Source: Acidobacteriota bacterium (lineage in GTDB: Bacteria > Acidobacteriota > Terriglobia > UBA7540). Taken from it: a stretch of 18,492 nucleotides of DNA. The DNA lies in the NCBI GenBank assembly GCA_021828245.1, contig JAKASC010000014.1, forward strand, positions 1 to 18,492, given 5' to 3'. Under the pieces are notes generated by a model. The model worked only from the letters and a program-made list of their open reading frames with translations, ran no database searches and was not told the DNA's origin. Below, piece after piece: positions 1 to 7,000 of the stretch. The translations under genes and the position numbers were made by a program. How positions within the stretch are numbered: the first letter of the stretch is position 1; every line of letters starts with the position of its first letter.

Positions 1-954
1 GCGGCGCTCGCGCTCAAGCGATTTCTCGCCGAAGAGCGTCCGCGCCGCGCGGCCATTTTGGGCGGCGGCTACATCGGACTGGAAATGGCGGACGCCTTGC
101 GTCAACTCGGCCTCGAAGTCACCTTATTCGATCATTCCGCGAATTTGCTGGAAGCCGTGGATGAAGAAATCAGCGCGCTTGTGGAGCAAGAACTTGTCCG
201 CAACGGGGTTCGCGTGGCGAAGCCGGCCAAGGTCGAGGGCGTCACGGGAGACCGCAGCCGGCGCGTTCGGCGGCTCGCTTGGGAGGGCGCGTCCGGCGGC
301 AGTGCCGAGGTGGATTGCGTCATTCTGGCCACCGGCGTTCGCCCGCGCGCGCGGTTGGCAGAGGCAGCCGGCCTTCGCTTGGGCGTTGCCGGCGCCATCG
401 CCGTGAACGAGTTCATGGAATCGAGCGCCGCGGCCATCTACGCCGCCGGAGACGTCGCCGAAGCCCGTCACTTGGTCTCCGGCAAACCGGTCTATGTTCC
501 CTTGGGCACCACCGCCAACAAACAAGGGCGCGTCGCCGGAGAGAACGCCGCCGGCGGTCGAGCCCGCTTCGGCGGTATCGTGGGGACGGCGGCAGTGAAG
601 GTTTTTGACCTGGAGGTGGCGCGCACCGGGTTGAGTCACTCCGAGGCCCGCGCCGCCGGCTTTGACGTCGCCGCCGCCTCCATCCGCGCCTCCACGCGCG
701 CCGGCTACCTTGGCGGTCAACCGATGGCCGTCCGCCTGCTCGCCGACCGCGCTACCGGCCGCCTGCTGGGCGCGCAAATCGCCGGCCCGGAAGGCGTGGC
801 CAAACGGGTGGATATCTTGGCCACAGCCCTGCACGCCCACATGACCGTTGAACAGATAGCCTCGCTTGACTTGACCTACGCTCCCCCCTTCGCGCCGGTT
901 TGGGACCCGGTGCTGGTTGCCGCCCAGGAAATGCTGCGCCAATTGCGGCGCTAA
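1..954 (+). CDS. FAD/NAD(P)-dependent pyridine nucleotide-disulfide oxidoreductase (NADH oxidase / CoA-disulfide reductase-like), 5' truncated
   Basis: The frame is open from base 1 to the TAA at 952-954, so about 317 C-terminal residues are present and the start lies outside the window. Visible parts are a Rossmann NAD-binding motif (GGGYIG, encoded from base 61), the second FAD-contact segment (IYAAGDVAEA, from base 436), the GTTANKQGRVAGEN segment and a C-terminal dimerisation domain ending in YAPPFAPVWDPV. This combination is typical of the NADH oxidase / CoA-disulfide reductase / polysulfide reductase branch of the family, whose members are about 450 residues long. The N-terminal FAD motif and the redox cysteine that separates these activities lie upstream of the window, so the substrate cannot be decided. 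A cytoplasmic thioredoxin-fold protein follows on the same strand 50 bases later. A redox partnership between the two is my inference. The family assignment is firm and the exact activity is not. Confidence 0.88.
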   Translation, partial: AALALKRFLAEERPRRAAILGGGYIGLEMADALRQLGLEVTLFDHSANLLEAVDEEISALVEQELVRNGVRVAKPAKVEGVTGDRSRRVRRLAWEGASGGSAEVDCVILATGVRPRARLAEAAGLRLGVAGAIAVNEFMESSAAAIYAAGDVAEARHLVSGKPVYVPLGTTANKQGRVAGENAAGGRARFGGIVGTAAVKVFDLEVARTGLSHSEARAAGFDVAAASIRASTRAGYLGGQPMAVRLLADRATGRLLGAQIAGPEGVAKRVDILATALHAHMTVEQIASLDLTYAPPFAPVWDPVLVAAQEMLRQLRR

Positions 955-973
955 CCGTGCGCGGTCGAATATT

Positions 974-982
974 TGATAAAAT
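974..982 (+). promoter_or_regulatory. Extended -10 promoter candidate for the thioredoxin-fold gene
   Basis: The sequence TGATAAAAT matches the extended -10 form TGnTATAAT with one mismatch in the hexamer (TAAAAT, 977-982). It stands in an AT-rich patch between two GC-rich genes. The predicted start is near 989, giving a leader of about 16 nt that holds the GGGAG ribosome-binding site. No good -35 element is seen at the usual distance, which fits extended -10 promoters. Confidence 0.4.
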
Positions 983-1004
983 AAAAGTGAAGGGAGAGTA
1001 ACAG

Positions 1005-1499
1005 ATGCCCCAGGCAGCCGTCGGAGTTTCGGCCCCGACCATCGAATTGAAAGGAACCGACGGCGCGAGCTATGCGCTCAACCAAGCGCTGGCCCGCGGT
1101 CCGGTGCTCGCCGCTTTTTTCAAGGTGAGCTGCCCCACCTGTCAATTTACGTTTCCGTTTCTAGAACGTTTGCACGCCCAGTGGGGAAACAACGGCGTGA
1201 CCGTCTGGGGAATTTCTCAGGACGACGCCCGCGACACCCGCGCCTTTGCCTCGAAATTTGGCATCACGTTTCCTCTCCTGGTAGATGACCCGCCTTACCG
1301 CGTCTGCCGGCAGTACGACGTGAAATTCACCCCAACGCTCTTTCTGATCGGGGCCGACGGGCAAATTGAGTTGGCAAGCGAAGGGTTTGCGAAGCGGGAC
1401 CTGCTGGAGATTCAGCGGCGCCTGGCGAACCGGCTCGGCGTGGAACCTCCTCCGCTATTTCGTCCCGGCGAACGAGTTCCCGAATTCAAACCCGGCTGA
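1005..1499 (+). CDS. TlpA/AhpC-TSA-type thioredoxin-fold protein (redoxin)
   Basis: This 164-residue protein has the thioredoxin-like fold of the TlpA/peroxiredoxin group. The active-site pair is Cys43 and Cys46 in SCPTCQ, directly after the FF strand. The matching cis-proline is Pro110 in KFTPTLFL. Cys101 is a third cysteine. There is no signal peptide or membrane segment, so it should act in the cytoplasm as a thiol-disulfide reductase or peroxiredoxin-like enzyme. The CxxC pair fits TlpA/ResA chemistry better than classic two-Cys peroxiredoxins, but TlpA proteins are usually exported and this one is not. ATG 1005 has GGGAG about 8 bases upstream and is the first start after an AT-rich promoter-like patch. 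The gene lies 50 bases after the flavin oxidoreductase on the same strand, and that enzyme could supply electrons (inference). Confidence 0.85.
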   Translation: MPQAAVGVSAPTIELKGTDGASYALNQALARGPVLAAFFKVSCPTCQFTFPFLERLHAQWGNNGVTVWGISQDDARDTRAFASKFGITFPLLVDDPPYRVCRQYDVKFTPTLFLIGADGQIELASEGFAKRDLLEIQRRLANRLGVEPPPLFRPGERVPEFKPG

Positions 1500-1512
1500 G
1501 GAGCTAAACGTT

Positions 1513-1529
1513 AGGCTTGGTCCAAGCCT
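1513..1529. terminator. Hairpin after the thioredoxin-fold gene
   Basis: AGGCTTGG and CCAAGCCT form a perfect inverted repeat around one central base, allowing a 7-bp stem with loop GTC. It starts 13 bases after the stop codon. No U-run follows on either strand, so it would be a weak or Rho-assisted terminator. It lies between this gene and the convergent small gene at 1562-1729 and could serve both. Confidence 0.3.
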
Positions 1530-1561
1530 CCGAGAGACGAGCTTTTGCGCCGCCGCTCGCC

Positions 1562-1729
1562 TCACTCGAACATCTCTTCCCAAATTTTTCTTTTGTGCTT
1601 GGGCGCTTTTCGCTTTCGCTTTTCTTCACGCCGCGACGCCGGCGGCGTGCCGACCCGTTCACGCGCCAGCCGCTTGACTTCTTTTGAAGCCCGATAGGGC
1701 GACGGTTTTCGAGGCCGGCTCGGAGCCAT
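1562..1729 (-). CDS. Small, highly basic conserved-looking protein of unknown function (55 aa)
   Basis: The frame from ATG 1729 to TGA 1562 encodes 55 residues and is rich in Lys and Arg. A proline-rich start (MAPSRPRKPSPYR) is followed by a basic stretch around residues 16-26, a TPPASR linker and a C-terminal KAPKHKRKIWEEMFE. The aromatic and acidic end after a basic run looks selected rather than random, and the gene faces the same way as selC, 52 bases downstream of it. The charge suggests RNA or DNA binding, but I do not recognise a named family. The ribosome-binding site is weak (GGGA about 10 bases upstream). A GTG at 1747 would add six residues. The evidence is composition and position only, so it could be a chance frame. 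Confidence 0.45.
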   Translation of the reverse strand: MAPSRPRKPSPYRASKEVKRLARERVGTPPASRREEKRKRKAPKHKRKIWEEMFE

Positions 1730-1781
1730 TCCGTTTTCCCGCCCCACGCCTCATCGCTCGCCATTCCCCGCCGGGCGCAGG

Positions 1782-1876
1782 TGGCGGAAGTGAGTCGGAA
1801 TCGAACCGACCGATCCCGCAGAGCAGGACCCACAGGATTTGAAGTCCTGGGCGGACACCAGCCCGCATGCACTTCC
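1782..1876 (-). tRNA. selC: tRNA-Sec (selenocysteine tRNA, anticodon TCA)
   Basis: Read on the minus strand, bases 1876 to 1782 form a 92-nt tRNA plus an encoded CCA (1784-1782). The anticodon arm is CAGGA-CTTCAAA-TCCTG with anticodon TCA at 1842-1840, which reads UGA. The same GGACTTCAAATCC core occurs in known bacterial selC genes. Other features fit tRNA-Sec: the acceptor GGAAGTG pairs with CACTTCC, the discriminator is G, the D stem is GCGGG/TCCGC, and the long variable arm has a 7-bp stem (GTCCTGC/GCGGGAT, two G-U pairs) with loop TCT. The T arm is GTCGG-TTCGATT-CCGAC. The eighth acceptor pair, usual in bacterial tRNA-Sec, would be a C-U mismatch here. Length, anticodon and the long extra arm together leave little doubt. 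The gene implies that SelA, SelB and SelD are encoded elsewhere. Confidence 0.95.
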
Positions 1877-1882
1877 GCATTG

Positions 1883-1911
1883 ATTTTAATGAACCCGGTC
1901 GCGGGTGTCCA
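1883..1911 (-). promoter_or_regulatory. Sigma70-type promoter of selC
   Basis: On the minus strand, TGGACA (1911-1906) and TAAAAT (1888-1883) each match the consensus in five of six bases and are separated by exactly 17 bases. The seventh base after the -10 element is 1876, the first nucleotide of the tRNA. The promoter lies in a short AT-rich patch directly before selC. Confidence 0.65.
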
Positions 1912-2019
1912 TCCCTTCGCCGACACGCCGCCGCGCGGCACCGTGCGTGAAGGCACACGGCACCGCAGTCACACGCCGGACCCCTGGCCGCTCCGGCCGG
2001 GCACAAAGGCTCCGTCAGC

Positions 2020-3537
2020 TTACTGAGAATACTGATGAACTCGGTGCGCCTCTATGACCCACGTCGGGGCGGTCCAGGCGGCGCCGTTCGCCGCGCCGGA
2101 ACTCTGTTCGTAAAACAGCAAGCCGCGTGTCGCTATCGTCGGCTGAGGACTGAGCCCCGTAAGCCCGTCCACGCCCGAGAAGAACGTGCTTTCGAAGGTG
2201 AGGGCTGTCATCGGCATTCCTTGGAACAGGGAGCCACAGGGCGCCAGCGTGAAGCCGCCCGCTTTGTCATCCAGCGCTGCGAGGAGTTGCGTAAAATTGC
2301 CGAGCACGGTGCGTGGCCGCAGGAAAACCCCCAGGGCGTTCACAGTGACCGGCGAACCCGACACCAAGCTGCCCTGCACCCCCACATGCTCGCCCACCCC
2401 CAAGCTCGCGGCATTGAAGGTCAAGTTCGCCGGATTCAGCCAGGCCGGTAAATGATAATTCGTTCCGCTGGCGCTGAGGTTAACCTCCAAGGGCGCGTAG
2501 CGTGGGATGCTCTCGCTGAGGTCCTCGGGATATTCTTGCCTCACCACCATGGTGAAGCTGACGGCATTGCCGGAAGTGTCTCGCTCCACGGCAACAATCG
2601 GCCCAAGAAACACGCCGGTTGAATTATCGGGCGGCTCGGTTTCCGGAACCTCCACTTCCTTCGCCAGAATGTTGCCGGAAGTGTCCACAATGGCGTCCAC
2701 TTCCACAAACTGTCCGCTCGAAAGCCCGCCTAAGCCGGGGATGCCGTCGAAATCCGTGCTGCTATCGGTCTCGATGGTAAAAATGGGGCCGACGCCCCCG
2801 AGCACTTGCAAGCCAAAGCTTCCCGTGTAATTGCCGCTTCCGGCCGTCTGTACGGAAGTGACGAGGCCGTGCAGTTCGGCAGTTTGTCCGACCCCCTCGT
2901 GGTCGTCCCCGGTCTGCGGCGAGGTCAATTGAGCTTTGAGGATGGGGTCCACCACTCCGGTCACCTGCCCATTGGCGTCCGTCAGAACGGATTCGCGCAA
3001 ATTGAAATCCAACTTCAGCCCCAGGGCTCCCTTCTGCCCGACGTCTAGCTCCGTATCCTGGTCCTGTCCCTGATCGTCCGCATTGCGGATCGGAGCGTTG
3101 ATGGTCATGGTGGAGGTGTTATTGGAAAATAGGGTGTTCGGAACCACCACCACCGTGGGCGGGGTTGCGGTCACGTCCAGCACCCTCAAGACAGGATTCG
3201 TCATCGTGACCGTCAATTGCGAATAGGTCCCGGGAGGAATTTGGGCGAGTTGAAAGATAGTTGCAAAATCAACCAATCGCGCAAAGTCCACGGTCAAGGG
3301 GGACGAAATCACGGACACCGGCGGCCCGCCGTTCTGCGGGACCAGCTCGGCGCTTGAAATCGTCACTTGAAAGGAAAACACGTCGCACAACGGCGCATCG
3401 GAGCCGAACACCGCCACGGTGCCCACGGTACCCGTGCCGGACGAACTGGTGTTCATCATGGAGGCGCCGCAACCGGTCAAGATGAGCGCCAGAAGAACTG
3501 TTAGCGAGACGAACAGGGTAGGAACCGCCTTCCGCAT
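2020..3537 (-). CDS. DUF4382/DUF5666-type lipoprotein
   Basis: The protein is 505 residues from ATG 3537, which has a strong AGGAGG seven bases upstream. The frame is open further upstream but without comparable start signals. It begins with a lipoprotein signal: MRK, a hydrophobic run, then lipobox LTGC with Cys23 as the lipidated residue. A Ser/Thr/Gly linker leads into a DUF4382-like beta-rich domain at about residues 35-190, with the typical TISSAELVP and IPPGTYSQLTVTMTNP segments. A DUF5666-like module follows at about 210-305 (TAELHGLV ... SGQFVEVDAIVD). The remaining 200 residues look like further small beta domains. Such lipoproteins are frequent in Acidobacteria and their function is unknown. 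Export and membrane anchoring are well supported and any role is not. The gene stands alone with its own promoter and a long leader. Confidence 0.88.
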   Translation of the reverse strand: MRKAVPTLFVSLTVLLALILTGCGASMMNTSSSGTGTVGTVAVFGSDAPLCDVFSFQVTISSAELVPQNGGPPVSVISSPLTVDFARLVDFATIFQLAQIPPGTYSQLTVTMTNPVLRVLDVTATPPTVVVVPNTLFSNNTSTMTINAPIRNADDQGQDQDTELDVGQKGALGLKLDFNLRESVLTDANGQVTGVVDPILKAQLTSPQTGDDHEGVGQTAELHGLVTSVQTAGSGNYTGSFGLQVLGGVGPIFTIETDSSTDFDGIPGLGGLSSGQFVEVDAIVDTSGNILAKEVEVPETEPPDNSTGVFLGPIVAVERDTSGNAVSFTMVVRQEYPEDLSESIPRYAPLEVNLSASGTNYHLPAWLNPANLTFNAASLGVGEHVGVQGSLVSGSPVTVNALGVFLRPRTVLGNFTQLLAALDDKAGGFTLAPCGSLFQGMPMTALTFESTFFSGVDGLTGLSPQPTIATRGLLFYEQSSGAANGAAWTAPTWVIEAHRVHQYSQ

Positions 3538-3665
3538 AGCAAGCCTCCTGCGAGGTTTCAGAGAAGATGTGCTGCGACGCGCTTTCCAGCCGCCTCGATA
3601 GGCTCCGCGCCGGCAGCTCGGGGGCTTTCGCTCCCCGTCCCCTCCAGCCATGAGAAGCAGCGGCT
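3538..3665 (-). promoter_or_regulatory. Long GC-rich, foldable 5' leader of the lipoprotein gene
   Basis: From the predicted start (about 3665) to the ATG is about 128 nt on the minus strand. Two consecutive hairpins can be drawn. One is CGGGG(A)GC-GAAA-GCCCCCG, with a GAAA tetraloop and one bulged A. The next is AGCTGCC paired with GGCGGCT, one G-U pair, around a 17-base loop that can itself fold (GGC-GCGGA-GCC). An unpaired purine-rich stretch and the AGGAGG site follow. This could be a regulatory leader or only GC-rich chance folding. It does not match a riboswitch consensus that I can identify. Confidence 0.35.
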
Positions 3666-3671
3666 GCCCTC

Positions 3672-3680
3672 ATTATAACA
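3672..3680 (-). promoter_or_regulatory. Consensus extended -10 promoter of the lipoprotein gene
   Basis: The minus strand reads TGTTATAAT, a perfect TGnTATAAT extended -10 element, with TATAAT at 3677-3672. A partial -35 (CTGACG) ends 15 bases upstream of the hexamer, closer than ideal. The predicted start is near 3665. It is the best AT-rich patch between the lipoprotein gene and the divergent restriction-modification gene. Confidence 0.55.
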
Positions 3681-4035
3681 AACTTGCCCCTGCGTCAGAA
3701 GCCCTGGGCGACTCCATGGCCTCCCGCCGAGGGCAAGTCACAGGCGCGAAAACGCACGGCCGCGGCCCTGCACTCCGCCCCGCCTGGCACACGTCTTTGC
3801 CGTTCCTCTGCGGCGTTTGTACCGTCAACCCCAGCAACCAGGCATTGGCAACGAACGGAGGGCGAGCAGGTCGAGGGCCGCAGGCGTCGGATGGCTCAGC
3901 GCGTGGGGCGGCGTTGCAGGTTGCGAAACTCTGCCGTTGCTTCCGGCAGGCACCGGGCCGGGCCGCAGAGGTTGCGACGCGCAACCTCTGCGCTGCCCGC
4001 CGGCTCGGGTTCCTTCAGACGCCGCATCTAATCAA
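3681..4035. other. Intergenic region between two divergent genes, no gene seen
   Basis: About 355 GC-rich bases separate the two divergent promoters. No frame here reads as a plausible protein. The only clear structure is a pair of inverted repeats at 3931-3992, listed separately. Confidence 0.5.
3931..3992. repeat. Two adjacent inverted repeats (hairpin pair)
   Basis: The first is CTGCCG (3931-3936) and CGGCAG (3944-3949) around a 7-base loop. The second is longer and perfect: CGCAGAGGTTGCG (3964-3976) and its complement (3980-3992), 13 bp around ACG. Neither is followed by a T-run. The motif GGTTGCG of the second also occurs at 3919-3925, just before the first. Fourteen bases separate the two hairpins. 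They could be a REP-like palindromic element, a regulator site or a DNA-structure barrier between the divergent genes. Confidence 0.6.
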
Positions 4036-4065
4036 TTGAGAGCACGCCGCCAATCGGAATATACT
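4036..4065 (+). promoter_or_regulatory. Sigma70-type promoter giving a probably leaderless mRNA
   Basis: TTGAGA (4036-4041) and TATACT (4060-4065) each match the consensus in five of six bases with an 18-base spacer. The expected start is 4072 or 4073, at the ATG of the restriction-modification gene, and no Shine-Dalgarno sequence stands before that ATG. Confidence 0.6.
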
Positions 4066-4072
4066 TGCCCGC

Positions 4073-7000
4073 ATGAACCCTGACGGCGAATCCATTGTTT
4101 CGACCCTCGACGAGATCCTGAGTTGGTGTTACGCGAAGGCAAGGATGCGGGTTCCGGGCGAGGGCGGCGAGCGCCCGCTTCGGCAGCGACTCTGTGAAGC
4201 CTTTCTGGAGAAGCTTTTCGGCTGGCCCCCCGACCTTATTCTCTCGGGGGAGAAGTACGACATCTCCCTCCTGAGTCCAGAGGACCAGCCCCTCGTCACG
4301 ATCGAGACAAAGGAGCCCGGCCACCTAACGACGCAGGCCGAGTATCGAGCCTTCTTCTCGCGCCTCCGCCATTACCCCAGCCTCCGCCATGCCTACATCA
4401 CCAACGGCTCTTCCTGGGAGCGGTACGATATTCACGCCGTGCCCCCCGACACCGTGGAGCTCACTGAAGCCGATTTTGAGGATGCCCAACCCGCCAGGGC
4501 GCCCGCTCTCTTTGACGACCTATCCTCGACCTCCCCGAAGGCGGGCCGTCACTTTAAGCTGGCGCTGAACAACGCCGACGCCGCGCGGGCGGAGGAATTC
4601 TTCGCGCCGCTGGACCCCGCGCTCTACCTCGACCTGAGCAAGCCGTTGCCGGCGGGCGTCCGCCGCCACCGGCTGACGCTCGAAAAGCCAGACTTCATTG
4701 AGGCTTTCAGCGGTGCTATCCGCGACCGCGTCGCTGACCTCCGCGCCCTTTTCATCAACGAGTTCGACCATCTCCGCTCTGGCGAAGCCGGGAGCTCCGT
4801 GGCCGAAGTGGCGCGCGACTGCTTTGAGCTTTGGTGCGAGCGGAGCTACCTCGTCCCACCCAAGTCGCTCCATCACCGAGCGGAAAGGATGCTGGCCTCA
4901 ACCGACGTATCCGCGGACACCCTCGCTCGGATGTTCACCGGCGACTACGGCTTCCCCACCCCTGCCGCGATCAAGGTCGCGGAAGCCCTTTACGCGGAAC
5001 GCAAGAAAAAAAAGTCCACCCCCGACAAGCGAAGGGGGCTGCTTTGGCCTCTCTACGCCGCCGCGGTCCAAAACTATGCCACCCAGACGGCGCACGTTTA
5101 TGTGGCGCGCCTGCTGCTGTACCGCATTGGCGAGGACCAGTCCATTTTCCCCGAGAGAATTTCGGGTGCGGCGCTCCAGCCCCTTCTCCATCCCGCACCG
5201 AATGCGGAGGACATCATCTCCCGTAGCCAACCGCCGTCCCTGTCAGCCATCGAGAGCCTGCGCAAAGAAATGGCTGCGTTTGCGCCCACCGTTTACGACT
5301 CCGGCGAGTTCGACTGGTGGCGTGTCGAGCACCGTGAACTGCTCGCCGAGCGCGAACTCGACCGAGTGCAGACCTTTGAGACCCAACTCGACGCCGCCAA
5401 TAAGAGCCTGCTGCGCCTCCTCAACAGCTACGACCTAAGCCGCGTTGACCTCGACATCTGGCGGGACGTTTACCAGCACTATTTGCCGGACGAGGAGCGC
5501 CAACAACTGGGAGGCTTTTACACCCCCCAAGAGCTCGTGGACCTCACGCTCGACTATGCCGGATACACACCCTCCCTTGAGAAACTCTGCGAACGCTCGC
5601 TCATTGACCTGGCCTCGGGGTCCGGAGCCTTTATTGTGAGCGCCGTTCAGCGCTTGTTGTCGCATCTGAGCGATGGCTCCATGCCGTGTCACAGCCGGCT
5701 GCACGCCCGCCACCTGCCTGACTGGGAGCAGGCGGAGGGGATGCTCCAGGTTGTCGCCAAGAATATCCACGCCATGGACATCCATCCCTTCGCCGCCTTT
5801 CTGACTTACATCAACTTTATTTTCGGCGTCCTGCCGCTTTATGCGCGGGTTCGGCAACAGAGGAAGAATTTTCGCCTAGAGGCATGGATTTTTACCGGCA
5901 ACGCCCTCCTCACGCCGGGCGAGAACGCCGGACAGCACGAGTTGAACCTCGCCGTCAATTCACGCATCCAGTTGAGCCTTCATGCGCGAGAACGCTACCG
6001 CGCCATGGCCGGACAAAAGTTCGATTTCGTGGTCGGCAACCCTCCCTGGGGCGGCATCCTCAAGGGGAGGCTGGCGCCCATCTTTGATGAGCATTACAAA
6101 GACCAGTTGGCGGCTGAGTACCGCGACACTTATACCGGCAAGCTCGACATCTACGCCCTGTTTTATGACCGAGCGCTAAAGCTTCTGCAGGACGGCGGCG
6201 CGGTGGCCCTGGTCACGCAAGGCAGCTTTATAGACAAGGAATGGGCGGGGCCGCACTCCTCCTTCGAGCGGGGGCAGACGGTCCCAATCATGGGGCTGAG
6301 GCGCAAATTGGCCGAACAAGCCAGCCTCCGCTTCTTGATTGACCTGAACCCCTTCGGACAGCTCTTCTTCGGCGCCATGAACATCCCCTGCATCGCCGTC
6401 TTTGAGAAACGCCCACCGTCCAGGGGCGATCAGGCTGTGGTGCTCCTCTCGTCGAAAAAGTCTTGGCCTAAAGCCAAGGCCACCGCCGAACGGCGGGCGG
6501 AGGTAATCTCAACCGTACGCCATTGCCTTGGCTTGGTCCAGAAGTCCGGCGAGCCGGTCAAGCAGGACTTTGCGACGGCATTCCGGTTTCCCCTGGCGCG
6601 GCTCCGCGAATTTGGAGGGGCTCGGTGGCTGCTCGGCCCAAAGGAATTCAGAATCCGCGCTCGTCCTGATTGGCCCCGCCTGGCCCAACTGCTCGAACCA
6701 AGCCAAGGCGTGACGGTGGGCGGCGAAGGCTGCCTCTCTATCTTCCTCATGTCGGAAGCTCGCGCCAAAGAGTTGGGGCTTGAGAAGGCCCTGCTCTTTC
6801 GAATCATTAAGGGACATGAAACGAAGCCTTGGCGGCCCGAATGGGGCGGTAACGTAATCCTCTATCCTTACGCCAAGGACAAGGAGGGACGCTGGCGTCC
6901 TGCCTTTGCCTGCAAAAAGCCGCCCGTGCTCGATGCCTTGGACTTTGAGCATTATGCCGACAAGTTCGAGCGGGACCTTATCCGCGCGTATCGGCTGAAC

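Noticed and set aside
1504..1956. A 150-codon minus-strand frame spanning the tRNA-Sec gene
   Set aside because: It reads straight through selC and its promoter, so it cannot be a normal gene; only the shorter frame at 1562-1729 was kept.
3538..3665. A cyclic-di-GMP (GEMM) or similar riboswitch in the lipoprotein leader
   Set aside because: The segment GAGCGAAAGCC recalls part of the GEMM core, but the rest of the conserved core is missing.
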